The notes beneath the pieces are model-generated. The model saw nothing but the letters and a program-made list of their open reading frames with translations. It was not told the origin of the DNA and did no database searches. From positions 1 through 29,822 of the IMG/VR virus record IMGVR_UViG_3300031974_002576: a DNA stretch of 29,822 nucleotides. The stretch is one strand, 5' to 3'. The translations under genes were made by a program, and so were the position numbers. The stretch is from a virus. Below are positions 1-7,963 of this stretch, piece after piece (positions within the stretch are counted from its first letter, which is position 1; every line of letters starts with the position of its first letter).

Positions 1-696
1 CGTCCACCTAAACAGTTAAAATGGAAGCCAGGTAGATTGGCAAAACCAAATGTTGGAAACTGTTTTGCTATTGGTATGGCAGCAAGTTTTGTTGATCCAT
101 TAGAAGCAAACGCAGTGGTCAGTATCATTGCCAGCATCAAAAATATTGCGTGGATGTTGCAACGTGATTATGACAAAAACTATTACAACGAAAAAATGAA
201 TCATTACTTCCAAGACATAGCAGATTATCTTGCTGTGCATTACACACTATCACCTAAGGGCGACAATCATTTTTGGAATGACATGAGACAACTAGGTGAA
301 GAACTGAATCACAAAGAACTTGTGAAACAAAAATATTACGACAAAGCAAACTGCATGGACGGTGTTATAGGATACCGTACAGCGTTTCCAGATGTCAACT
401 GGATTGATATTGCAAACAACTGGATGAGCAAAGAAGACTTGGCCAGTTGGCCTGTAAAATCAACACCTGAGCAGCAACAAGCGTATATAAAACAAATGCG
501 TAATGAAAAACTATTACACGAAATTCAAGCAACTAAAAATAAAAAATCGATTGACAAGTTTATGCAAATGTATAATAATGTACAAGAACACGACAAAGGC
601 TTAAACAAATGGCCCTTAGATTACTTCAGTAAAATGTTTAGTAAAGAGGGTTGGCAATCACACGTAGGCAAACCAAAAACGGAATCACAAATTTAA
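1..696 (+). CDS. Flavin-dependent (tryptophan) halogenase-like protein, C-terminal part, 5' truncated
   Basis: The frame is open from base 1, so the gene begins before the window; the first visible ATG or TTG is internal. The first visible third reads GNCFAIGMAASFVDPLEANA, which matches the GNxxAIGxAAGFxEPLEA segment of the tryptophan halogenase family (FAD-dependent monooxygenase fold). Further on, IADYLAVHY followed by a dozen residues and FW matches the family's conserved DFxxxHY...FW segment. The N-terminal FAD-binding GxGxxG and the WxWxIP motif of true halogenases would lie outside the window and cannot be checked. Known members use FADH2, halide and O2 to halogenate tryptophan or other aromatics; several T4-like marine phages carry relatives of unknown substrate. 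The gene ends 18 bases before the next one and probably shares its transcript. Family assignment is firm; halogenating activity is not shown. Confidence 0.8.
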   Translation, partial: RPPKQLKWKPGRLAKPNVGNCFAIGMAASFVDPLEANAVVSIIASIKNIAWMLQRDYDKNYYNEKMNHYFQDIADYLAVHYTLSPKGDNHFWNDMRQLGEELNHKELVKQKYYDKANCMDGVIGYRTAFPDVNWIDIANNWMSKEDLASWPVKSTPEQQQAYIKQMRNEKLLHEIQATKNKKSIDKFMQMYNNVQEHDKGLNKWPLDYFSKMFSKEGWQSHVGKPKTESQI

Positions 697-714
697 TCCA
701 ACGGTACATACTGT

Positions 715-1140
715 ATGAGTTGGATGTACAAAGGCAAAACTGTAGAATCAATACCAGACGAATACGAAGGTTTTGTATATCTAATTACAAACAAAAAGAC
801 GAAACAAAAATACGTAGGCAAGAAACTAGCAAAATTTAAAACAACCAAGCCACCATTAAAAGGCAAAAAGAACAAACGTCGAGGCTACAAAGAAAGCGAT
901 TGGCGTGAATACTGGGGAAGTTCAGATAGACTGAACGAAGATGTAAAAAACTTAGGCAAAAAAAACTTTACTCGTGAAATACTTTATTACTGCAAAAGCA
1001 GAGCAGAGATGAGTTACATAGAAGCACGAGAACAGTTTGACAGGCGAGTGTTAGAAACTGACGAATACTACAATGGTATCATCAATGTAAGAGTTGGTGG
1101 TTCAAACAAACTACGCCAGGCACTACTAGAACACAAATAG
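715..1140 (+). CDS. GIY-YIG nuclease-like protein (Seg-like)
   Basis: A 141-residue lysine-rich protein. Residues 20-37 hold a GIY-YIG-type core: FVYLITN, then KYVGKK in the place of YIG. A WREYWGSS segment follows, then a helix with YIEAREQFDRRVL whose glutamate is in the place of the metal-binding catalytic Glu. Small proteins of this kind recur in T4-like marine phages and are usually annotated as Seg-like or GIY-YIG endonucleases; members of the superfamily cut DNA as homing or repair nucleases. There is no visible C-terminal DNA-binding module, so it may be a stand-alone nuclease domain. It follows the halogenase by 18 bases and is directly followed by the structured noncoding region at 1141-1605, an arrangement that recalls mobile intron or intergenic homing elements, although no intron was recognised. 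Confidence 0.7.
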   Translation: MSWMYKGKTVESIPDEYEGFVYLITNKKTKQKYVGKKLAKFKTTKPPLKGKKNKRRGYKESDWREYWGSSDRLNEDVKNLGKKNFTREILYYCKSRAEMSYIEAREQFDRRVLETDEYYNGIINVRVGGSNKLRQALLEHK

Positions 1141-1605
1141 GCTATATAACGGACTCTGAAACAATCCAAAATCCAGCCGAGGTAACGCTCGTCGCCGGTG
1201 GTGTGGTATGTCCGCGTGAAGAAGTATACGATAGGCTTTAAAGGATAGTGGCTCTGAGAAAAAGCAACCACGTGGTAAGTATTTTCGCTTGTTAGGGAAT
1301 TACTGCCTTCCGTTGATATGACGAAACTAGAGTAGGGGGATACAGGTCAACCGCCTCCAACTTACGCTACACCGTATAATTTAATTTTATACGCTATACC
1401 GTAAGAATCTCTTTTAACAAGATGGCTGAAGCAACTCGAATAATGCTCAAAACCATATTCGCCCGGCAACGGGCGAATTATGACTTCACAATCTGAATAA
1501 TACTAAAAGCATATGCTTTGCATATGCCTTATTAATATTGTTATCAAGAACTAATAGTTCGTGTTGAGTGATAACGAAAACACAGTTGAACGTAGTTCAA
1601 CTTTA
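1141..1605 (+). ncRNA. Putative structured noncoding RNA region (unknown family)
   Basis: This 480-base gap has no credible ORF on either strand but is full of hairpins. An imperfect 19-bp stem (16 of 19 paired) lies at 1361-1405. A 9-bp GC-rich stem capped by a GCAA (GNRA) tetraloop lies at 1457-1478, and its flanks CATA/TATG extend it with one bulge. An 8-bp stem with a 3-base loop is at 1509-1527. A 7-bp stem at 1540-1575 encloses a 5-bp hairpin. A perfect 8-bp stem at 1584-1602 followed by TTTATT could end the transcript. The first ~200 bases are noticeably more GC-rich than their surroundings, as often seen in structured RNA of AT-rich genomes. No tRNA, tmRNA, RNase P or group I/II core was recognised. 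The strand is assumed from the flanking genes and 5' and 3' ends are not defined. Confidence 0.45.
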
Positions 1606-1609
1606 TTAA

Positions 1610-1617
1610 TATAAATA
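1610..1617 (+). promoter_or_regulatory. T4-type late promoter TATAAATA (perfect match)
   Basis: A perfect match to the T4 late promoter consensus. In T4 this octamer occupies -13 to -6, so transcription would start at about 1623, the A of the ATG of the next gene. The mRNA would therefore be leaderless or nearly so. No Shine-Dalgarno sequence precedes this ATG. Confidence 0.75.
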
Positions 1618-1622
1618 GTATT

Positions 1623-2909
1623 ATGAAACTATCTGATCTTTTAATCGAAAACAATTCTGTTATTATGGAAAAAGCAACACCTAATGATGCATTGCCTGCA
1701 TTTCAGATTGCTGAAACAACTAAACCTGATAAAGTTTTACTATGGATTAAAGATTCTAATGGAGGTTATAGCAAATACATTGTGTTTAAAAGTGCTGAGA
1801 GAGCACAAAAATTTGCTAAGAGATGGACAAACAATCCTGACCGCTTTAAAGATTTTTTAGCCAATTCAAAAACAAAATCACGAATTAAAGATGGTCCAAT
1901 TGCAAGGGCATCGGGCAAGATCAAAACTGCTGATGCATTAATAGATCAAGTAAAAAATAATTTAAAGAAAAATAGCGGTGCTAATAAAGTATCTAAAATT
2001 ATTCAATCACCTACCTTTAGAGCAATGACAAGCATTTTAGGCAAAGTAGGATTTACAGGTGCTGCCTTTTATGGTGTACTTGGTGCTATAAATGATGTAG
2101 AAGTTGATCCAAATTTATCTCCAGAAGAAAAAGAAGAACAAATTGATATACTTTGGGGATCACTCACAATTCAATTGCTACTGATATGGTCAAGAATTGC
2201 ACGTAATGCTACACTGGTCACCAAGGCAATTAGTGGACTGAAAACTATTGTCAGGTCTGCACAATTAGCAGCGGCTGGAACTGGTGTCGGTACAGTACCT
2301 GCTGTTGTATCTTTTATTATAAGCGAAGCAGCCTTTTGGGCAGTAGGTGCTGCACTAGCAAGTCCAGCAGTACAAAGAGCATTTGCTGAATGGGTTTCCG
2401 GTACAATCTTAGGTAGTTGGATAGGGTTTGTAGGAGGCGTTGCAGGCCCAGTGTTAACAGGTGCAGGAAGGATACTAGATTCAGTACTTGGTGATACAGC
2501 GGCTGGCAAAATGATAAAAGACTTTTATGGTTTTGAAGAAGGTCAAGAACGTGGCGGTCGAGAAGGAGAGATGTATGCAAGCACAGAATGGGCAAAACTT
2601 ACATTTAGCCATTTGTTATTTCCAGATGCAGCCAAAGCAGTGTTAGTTCCTTATATAAGTCCTGCACGTAGAGAAGACTTAATGTTTAATGTTTTGAAAA
2701 TTACCGAAGGTAATAAACCTAATAATAATACTCAACCTGATGCAACAGATCCTAATGCAACAAATCCTGATGCAACAGATCCTGTTGCATCAAGTTCTAA
2801 TTCAGATGCAGTATCGAGGAAAGCAGATATTGAACGCAGTTTACAAAATACAAACTATTATAATAATCCTAGTTACACAAGGGCACAACCTGTTAGTGGA
2901 CCACGTTAA
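1623..2909 (+). CDS. Putative internal (capsid-targeted) protein with membrane-like hydrophobic segments
   Basis: A 428-residue protein I cannot assign to a named family. Its N-terminus MKLSDLLIE resembles the capsid-targeting peptide of T4 internal proteins (MKTYQEFIAE), and three sites fitting the gp21 protease rule (L/I)xE occur early: LIE at 7-9, IME at 14-16 and IAE at 29-31. The middle has hydrophobic Gly/Ala-rich stretches at about 138-157, 178-190, 216-250 and 258-288 that could be membrane helices or amphipathic packing helices. The C-terminal 70 residues are Asn/Asp/Thr/Pro-rich with an imperfect 5-residue DATDP-type repeat and look disordered. The gene has its own perfect late promoter with no leader or RBS, and its stop overlaps the convergent gene on the minus strand. 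A packaged, possibly membrane-active protein is an inference; a structural or lysis role is also possible. Confidence 0.7.
   Translation: MKLSDLLIENNSVIMEKATPNDALPAFQIAETTKPDKVLLWIKDSNGGYSKYIVFKSAERAQKFAKRWTNNPDRFKDFLANSKTKSRIKDGPIARASGKIKTADALIDQVKNNLKKNSGANKVSKIIQSPTFRAMTSILGKVGFTGAAFYGVLGAINDVEVDPNLSPEEKEEQIDILWGSLTIQLLLIWSRIARNATLVTKAISGLKTIVRSAQLAAAGTGVGTVPAVVSFIISEAAFWAVGAALASPAVQRAFAEWVSGTILGSWIGFVGGVAGPVLTGAGRILDSVLGDTAAGKMIKDFYGFEEGQERGGREGEMYASTEWAKLTFSHLLFPDAAKAVLVPYISPARREDLMFNVLKITEGNKPNNNTQPDATDPNATNPDATDPVASSSNSDAVSRKADIERSLQNTNYYNNPSYTRAQPVSGPR
2739..2798 (+). repeat. 15-bp tandem repeat (four imperfect copies) inside the 428-aa gene
   Basis: Units gatgcaacagatcct, aatgcaacaaatcct, gatgcaacagatcct and a diverged gttgcatcaagttct follow one another and encode DATDP-like pentapeptides. 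The repeat is in frame, so copy-number change would only alter the length of the disordered tail. Confidence 0.85.
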
Positions 2910-3127
2910 AGCAGTGGCATTCTAGCATTTTTTGTATTTTCAATATGTTCTTTTGCAATATTTCTCATTATTTCAAAATCTTCTAAATCTGTATCGTATA
3001 AAAGATTATGAACATCAACACCGCCACGCATATACCAGCCAAGACGATAGGCTTCGTCTTTTAAATTTTTTACCTGGCTTTCGTATTCCTTGGCTAGTGA
3101 AAGGGCCTCGTCGTTGTCTAGGTTCAC
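2906..3127 (-). CDS. Small conserved T4-like phage protein translationally coupled to gp26
   Basis: A 73-residue, mostly helical, charged protein starting at a GTG. The start overlaps the gp26 stop by one base (TAGTG), with AGG a few bases upstream, so translation is probably coupled. The motif RLGWYMRGGVDVHNLL is of a kind I recall in small proteins next to gp26 in T4-like marine phages. Because it always travels with a baseplate hub protein, a role in baseplate hub assembly is plausible (T4 gp51 has such a role), but I cannot align it to gp51 from memory. Its stop overlaps the end of the convergent 428-aa gene by a few bases, leaving no room for a terminator between them. Confidence 0.7.
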   Translation of the reverse strand: MNLDNDEALSLAKEYESQVKNLKDEAYRLGWYMRGGVDVHNLLYDTDLEDFEIMRNIAKEHIENTKNARMPLL

Positions 3128-3963
3128 TAGCCTAAACCGAAAAAATCCGACGTATCCATTCCTATTCTTATGTTGTTATTTTTTTTACATGCACTACACA
3201 CAACTTTTTCTCCAGGCATAGCCCAGGTTTCAATATTTTTTTCAACAACTTCTTTAATTTGTTTGAAATAGGTTAGATCTTGATTTGCCATAAAATCAAT
3301 AATTTCATTTTTATTTGTTTCTATCTCGCCACCTACTTCAATACTTTCAACATAATCAAAAATAGTTGAAATTGCTAGATCATTAATTTGTAATGTAATA
3401 TTGTCTAGTGCTTTCATTTTTTCATTTTCATCATCTATCTTTGTTACTTGTGTGTTAATAGCACGTTGTAATGTAACAGTTTTTTTCTGAACTTCTGTCC
3501 ATTTACGATATGTTAAAGGTTTAATTTTAAAAGTAAAGTCATCTATTTTAAGAGAGTCAATAAATTTACAATTTTGATAGTATTCTAAATATTTGTTCAA
3601 ATTAATTTCATATGAATTAGATTCACCGCAACTGCATTTATGATCAACTGTCATTGAATCGCCATAAGTTGCCATTCTAATACCAATTAATAATGTATCA
3701 ATATCTAAAGTAATAATGTTCCAAGGATCTAAAACACTTGGAATACAACTTTTTATATTGGCAGATGTAGCATTGCCGGTGATCATTGCATCGGGTGTTT
3801 TATAAAGTATTTCATCACTGGCTGTCATACTGAATACAGGAATCTCTGTAAAAGTATTGTTTGCAATAATATTATCTTTATAATATTTTCCTTGACTTGG
3901 CAAAGAAATATAAATTTTAGGTTGTCTTCTAAAATTCTTAAGGGGGCTTTCGGTATTTTCCAT
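3127..3963 (-). CDS. gp26: Baseplate hub protein, T4 gp26 family
   Basis: 278 residues from the ATG at 3963, which is preceded by AGGAAAA at good spacing; a longer reading from 3996 would run through the likely promoter and is rejected. The N-terminal half carries the signature of the T4 baseplate (gp26) family: LPSQGKYY near 21, FSMTASDE near 44-51 and a segment ending in SCIPSV near 72-77. Two cysteine pairs, CxC at 110-112 and CxxC at 256-259, form a probable zinc-binding ribbon. In T4, gp26 belongs to the central hub of the baseplate and acts in its assembly. The gene is on the strand opposite to almost everything else in the window and is co-transcribed with the 73-aa gene that follows it. 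Confidence 0.85.
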   Translation of the reverse strand: MENTESPLKNFRRQPKIYISLPSQGKYYKDNIIANNTFTEIPVFSMTASDEILYKTPDAMITGNATSANIKSCIPSVLDPWNIITLDIDTLLIGIRMATYGDSMTVDHKCSCGESNSYEINLNKYLEYYQNCKFIDSLKIDDFTFKIKPLTYRKWTEVQKKTVTLQRAINTQVTKIDDENEKMKALDNITLQINDLAISTIFDYVESIEVGGEIETNKNEIIDFMANQDLTYFKQIKEVVEKNIETWAMPGEKVVCSACKKNNNIRIGMDTSDFFGLG

Positions 3964-3995
3964 GTGTTTTCCTATTAGGTAAATAGTATATAGCA

Positions 3996-4003
3996 TATTT
4001 ATT
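3996..4003 (-). promoter_or_regulatory. Late-promoter-like AATAAATA reading into gp26
   Basis: On the minus strand the octamer AATAAATA (one mismatch to TATAAATA) would place +1 near 3990, giving a ~27-nt leader containing the gp26 ribosome binding site AGGAAAA. It sits in the divergent gap between gp26 and the plus-strand tail gene. AT-richness makes a chance match possible. Confidence 0.4.
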
Positions 4004-4029
4004 TGTTTTAATGTAGGAGTTTAATTCTT

Positions 4030-6207
4030 TTGGCAGAAGATCTATCAGGCTTAATGAGTCAAGTCGGAAAGGCTACAAATGTATTTGGCAATGTTATTAA
4101 TGCTGGTACTGGGTTAGCAGGAACTCTACTTAGTGGTAAACAAAATCTAAGTGATTATAGTAATGCTCTAAGTCAAAATACAGATTTATTAGGTAAAGCA
4201 GGTTCTGCATTAGGAAATCTTGTAAATGGCTTAGTTCAGTTTGCCGAAGGCAGTTTGCAAGAATATCAAGCATTAACTCAAATAGGTGCAACGTTTGGTA
4301 AAAGTTTAGTAGATTTAAAAGTTAGTGCTACAGAACTTGGCTTAACTGTTGAAGAAATGATTGGCTTCTTTAAAGAAAACAATGAAGGATTACGTTCATT
4401 TGGTGGTACTACAGAAGTTGCAATTAAAAGATTTAAACAATTAAGTTTAGCAGTTCTAGATAGCGAACAAGGACTTGGAACTGAATTACGTAGATTAGGT
4501 TATACTGCTGGCGAAATAAACGAAGGACTTATGTTATTTGGCGAAGTTACGGCTAGAAATTCTCGCCGCGAGACTATGAGTATACAACAACAAGCACAGT
4601 CTGCTCAAGGATTGTTAGTTCAAATGGACGGACTTAGCAAACTTACAGGAGAATCACGTAAACAACTTGCTGATGAAATGAAAGAACGTAGACGTCAAGG
4701 AGACGTTGCTGCATTTTTAGCAGGTAAAACATCAGAAGAACAAGCCGCATTTAGCGCACAACTACTGCAAATACAAAAAACATTAGGAAAAAATGCTGCT
4801 GATGCATTTGTTGATGTTGCTCTTAGAGGCGCACCTACAACTAAAGAAACTACAGGCGCATTGTTAGCGATGGGCAATGGTGCTGAAGAAATATATGCAG
4901 CGGCTAGAGCATTTAACAGTGGTAGTATAAGTGAGTTTAATAATTATGTTGATGGAGCCATTTCCTCCGCAGCAGAATACCAAAAAACAGATGAATTTAA
5001 AAATGCAGCAATACTTGGTGGTGTAAATGATACAACTGCTGCATTTGCTGATGCTAGTGCTGCTGCTTATAACCTTCTAAATCAAATGGATGCTACAGCA
5101 GAAGGTGACGAAACTGTTGCTCAAACAATGCAAAGACTTGATAGGCAAATCAAAGAAGAACAGTATCAACAAATGAAAACAACTACTGGTGCTCTTGAAA
5201 AAACTATACAATTACAAGAAGCAGTCAGAGATATGACAAAGGCAACTATGAAAGAAGCAATGCCAAGATTAGAAAATGCAGCATTGCAAGCAATTGAAAA
5301 AGTTCAATCAGTTTTACCTACCTCCGAGCAACTTGCTCAACAAGTTGGAGGTGCTATTGACAAATTATTTTCTGCTGCTGAAGGAAAACTGGGCGGTGGT
5401 GTGAACGATGACTTAATAAACATGTTACAAAATATGTTTAATCCTCAAGATGATATTGCAACAAACACAGAACAAACTGCTGCTAACACCGGAGCAATGG
5501 TAGAAGAAACAGTAGACGCAGCAGAACAACAAATTGAACAAGAAAAAATTACACAAGACAGGATAGACGAAGCACAAGCAGAACTTACTGAAGCACAAGC
5601 AGATTTAGCAGAACTTACAAATAGACAAACTGATCTAGTTGAAGCAGGAATACACGAAAGAGCAAATGATTTACAAAACGATATTGATAATGCGCAAGCC
5701 GCAGTAAACGCTGCTGAAGCAAACCTTTCTACACTAGTTGCTCAAAAGGCTGCCGAAACACAACGATCAATTGCAGAAGCACAACAATATACAGCAAATA
5801 AAATTTCACAATATAATTCAGGCGGATTCTTTAGTGGAGGATTTGCAGAAGGAGGAACTATTCCTTCAAATGGTTTTGGATTAGTTGGCGAAAATGGTCC
5901 TGAATTTATAAGTGGTCCTGCAAATATTATGGGAACAAAAACAAGCATGGGTGTAATGAACACACTTATGAAAAGTATAAGAAATCTTGAAACTACTGTT
6001 CAAGATGCACCTGCTAATACTGAAAAACAGGTAAGTAATACTACAGAAAGTCAATCGTTTGATCAATTTAATGTGAAGTTAGATACTATGAATGGATTAT
6101 TAAGTCAACTAGTAAATGTTGAAACCAGTGTAGCAACTACACAGAGACGTACATATAAGGCTACAAAAGGATTACAAGGTAATATGATGAGAGGTGTTAC
6201 ATCATGA
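4030..6207 (+). CDS. Tape-measure-like tail protein
   Basis: A 725-residue protein with a TTG start; AGGAG at 4015-4019, ten bases upstream, supports it and there is no in-frame ATG nearby. Residues 1-100 are small-residue-rich helices (Gly/Ala/Ser/Leu). Most of the protein is predicted helical, with a long Glu/Gln/Ala coiled coil at about 495-590. After it comes a Gly-rich hinge and the box FGLVGENGPEFISGP (about residues 615-630), which is typical of the C-terminal part of tail tape-measure proteins of many phages. This suggests a tail-lumen protein that sets tail length and is ejected with the DNA. T4 gp29 fills that role in T4, but I see no obvious gp29 signature. The stop overlaps the portal start (ATGA), so the two are translationally coupled. 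Confidence is high that it is a virion gene, moderate for tape measure. Confidence 0.65.
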   Translation: MAEDLSGLMSQVGKATNVFGNVINAGTGLAGTLLSGKQNLSDYSNALSQNTDLLGKAGSALGNLVNGLVQFAEGSLQEYQALTQIGATFGKSLVDLKVSATELGLTVEEMIGFFKENNEGLRSFGGTTEVAIKRFKQLSLAVLDSEQGLGTELRRLGYTAGEINEGLMLFGEVTARNSRRETMSIQQQAQSAQGLLVQMDGLSKLTGESRKQLADEMKERRRQGDVAAFLAGKTSEEQAAFSAQLLQIQKTLGKNAADAFVDVALRGAPTTKETTGALLAMGNGAEEIYAAARAFNSGSISEFNNYVDGAISSAAEYQKTDEFKNAAILGGVNDTTAAFADASAAAYNLLNQMDATAEGDETVAQTMQRLDRQIKEEQYQQMKTTTGALEKTIQLQEAVRDMTKATMKEAMPRLENAALQAIEKVQSVLPTSEQLAQQVGGAIDKLFSAAEGKLGGGVNDDLINMLQNMFNPQDDIATNTEQTAANTGAMVEETVDAAEQQIEQEKITQDRIDEAQAELTEAQADLAELTNRQTDLVEAGIHERANDLQNDIDNAQAAVNAAEANLSTLVAQKAAETQRSIAEAQQYTANKISQYNSGGFFSGGFAEGGTIPSNGFGLVGENGPEFISGPANIMGTKTSMGVMNTLMKSIRNLETTVQDAPANTEKQVSNTTESQSFDQFNVKLDTMNGLLSQLVNVETSVATTQRRTYKATKGLQGNMMRGVTS

Positions 6208-7955
6208 GTTGGAAAAAATATTTTACACCTGTTCCAACAACAGATAATAAAAATGGAAGTTACAGCCCATTTAGTTTAAGAGGACAAGGTAATGTTGGTC
6301 CTGCCGCAGCAAATTATAGTTCGCATTTACCAGACGTATATGTTGGTTCTCCTAATCGTATTGAAAGATACAATCAATACAATACAATGGATAGTGACAG
6401 CGAAGTAAATGCTGCACTTGATATTTTAGCGGAATTTTGCACACAAAAAAATAAACCAAACGATACTCATTTTAAAATTGATTTTAAATCAAATGCAACC
6501 AATAGTGAAGTGACAGTATTAGGACAATATTTACAGCAATGGTGTAAATTAAATCAGTTTGAAACACGTATGTTTAGAACTATACGTAATGCATTCAAAT
6601 ATGGCGACCAGTTTTTTATTAGAGATCCTGAAACACAAAAATGGTTTCATGTAGATCCAAGTCAAGTTACAAAAATTATTGTTAACGAAAGCGAAGGTAA
6701 AAGACCTGAGCAGTATGTTGTAAAAAATCTTAATTTTGCATTTGATATGCTAGAAGCAACACCACTAAACACACAAAACAGTTATGGACCTGGTGGCACC
6801 AACGGTTATCAACAAGTTAAGCAGCAAGGTATGACTGGTGGCAATCATACACCAAGTGGTAACACCAGTAGATTTGCTCAAGAACATGACGAAACATATG
6901 TAGATGCACAGCATGTGGTTCATTTATCAATGAGTGAAGGACTTGATCAAAACTATCCATTTGGAAATAGTTTGCTTGAAAGTATTTTCAAAGTATACAA
7001 ACAAAAAGAATTACTCGAAGATGCTATTATTATCTATCGAGTACAACGTGCGCCTGAGCGCAGAGTATTCTACGTTGATGTGGGCAACATGCCTTCACAC
7101 CTTGCTATGCAGTTTGTGGAGCGTGTAAAAACGGAAATCCATCAAAGACGCATCCCATCCAAGACAGGCGGTGGCACAAATGTTATAGACTCAAGTTATA
7201 ATCCTCTGTCAATCAACGAAGACTACTTCTTTCCACAAACTGCTGAAGGTCGTGGCTCTAAGGTCGAAACACTACCAGGCGGTACTAACCTAGGAGAGAT
7301 TGATGATCTCAGATATTTTACCAACAAACTGGTTCGAGGCTTGCGTATACCTAGTTCCTACTTGCCTACTGGTGCAGACGACGGTGCATCACAGTATAAT
7401 GATGGACGAGTTGGCACAGCATACATTCAAGAATTAAGATTTAATAATTATTGTCAACGTTTGCAAAGCATGGTTGAAGAAGTTTTTAACAAAGAATTTA
7501 AATTATATTTGAATAGCAAAGGCGCAAATATAGACTTTAGTATGTTTGACTTGCGTCTAACACCTCCGCAAAACTTTGCAGCATACAGACAAGCAGAACT
7601 TGATAATAATCGTATCAGTACCTTTAGCACAATACAAGGTATACCGTTTATGTCTAATAGATTTGCTCTTAAACGTTTCTTAGGAATGACTGATGAAGAA
7701 ATTGCAGAAAACGAACGTCTATGGCGTGAAGAAAATGATGAGAACATCACCGATCTAGTTCCAGACGATGCAGCAGGCGAGTTACGCGGTGCTGGATTAA
7801 GCGGTGCAGATCTAGCAGGAGACTTTGGCGGACTTGAAGATGATTTAGGCGGAGACGCTGGCGGCATTGATGGCGGTGAAGGAGAAGCACCTGAAACTAC
7901 AACAGGTGACGATTTAGGTGCTGACCTAGGAGCACAAACGGATCAAACGATATAA
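6204..7955 (+). CDS. gp20: Portal vertex protein, T4 gp20 family
   Basis: 583 residues (T4 gp20 is 524). It starts MSWKKYF and shows the family's landmark blocks: MDSDSEVNAALDILAEFCT near 62-80, WCKLNQFETRMFRTIRNAFKYGDQF, a VQRAPERRVFYVDVGN block near 280, and the QRRIPSKTGG...NEDYFFPQ stretch. It then has SKVETLPGG and the GLRIPSSYL...YNDGRVGTAYIQELRF region. These are characteristic of T4-like portals, the 12-mer at one capsid vertex through which DNA is packaged and ejected and on which the prohead is nucleated. The last ~70 residues are an acidic Gly/Asp/Ala-rich tail that is probably disordered. Translation is coupled to the upstream tail gene. The next gene's late promoter overlaps the end of this ORF. 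Confidence 0.97.
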   Translation: MSWKKYFTPVPTTDNKNGSYSPFSLRGQGNVGPAAANYSSHLPDVYVGSPNRIERYNQYNTMDSDSEVNAALDILAEFCTQKNKPNDTHFKIDFKSNATNSEVTVLGQYLQQWCKLNQFETRMFRTIRNAFKYGDQFFIRDPETQKWFHVDPSQVTKIIVNESEGKRPEQYVVKNLNFAFDMLEATPLNTQNSYGPGGTNGYQQVKQQGMTGGNHTPSGNTSRFAQEHDETYVDAQHVVHLSMSEGLDQNYPFGNSLLESIFKVYKQKELLEDAIIIYRVQRAPERRVFYVDVGNMPSHLAMQFVERVKTEIHQRRIPSKTGGGTNVIDSSYNPLSINEDYFFPQTAEGRGSKVETLPGGTNLGEIDDLRYFTNKLVRGLRIPSSYLPTGADDGASQYNDGRVGTAYIQELRFNNYCQRLQSMVEEVFNKEFKLYLNSKGANIDFSMFDLRLTPPQNFAAYRQAELDNNRISTFSTIQGIPFMSNRFALKRFLGMTDEEIAENERLWREENDENITDLVPDDAAGELRGAGLSGADLAGDFGGLEDDLGGDAGGIDGGEGEAPETTTGDDLGADLGAQTDQTI

Positions 7956-7958
7956 ATA
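7951..7958 (+). promoter_or_regulatory. T4-type late promoter TATAAATA (perfect match)
   Basis: A perfect late-promoter octamer overlapping the portal stop codon. With T4 spacing, +1 falls on 7964, exactly the A of the next ATG, so the head-core transcript would be leaderless, as at 1610-1623. Confidence 0.75.
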
Positions 7959-7963
7959 ATACT

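Noticed and set aside
1068-1271. 67-residue minus-strand ORF covering the start of the noncoding region
   Set aside because: It overlaps the end of the GIY-YIG gene, has no RBS and no recognisable pattern; the region is better explained by RNA structure.
1320-1365. Possible tmRNA 3' end (gggggatacaggtcaaccgc and cctcca)
   Set aside because: It resembles a T-arm and acceptor loosely, but no matching 5' acceptor strand, D-arm or tag reading frame was found nearby.
1141-1605. Group I or group II intron
   Set aside because: No recognisable P7/P3 core or domain V was seen, and the flanking ORFs are complete rather than split, so intron identity is not supported.
3964-3996. Upstream start for gp26 (11 more residues)
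   Set aside because: The ATG at 3963 has a good AGGAAAA site and family-like N-terminus; the extension would overlap the promoter and 5' leader.
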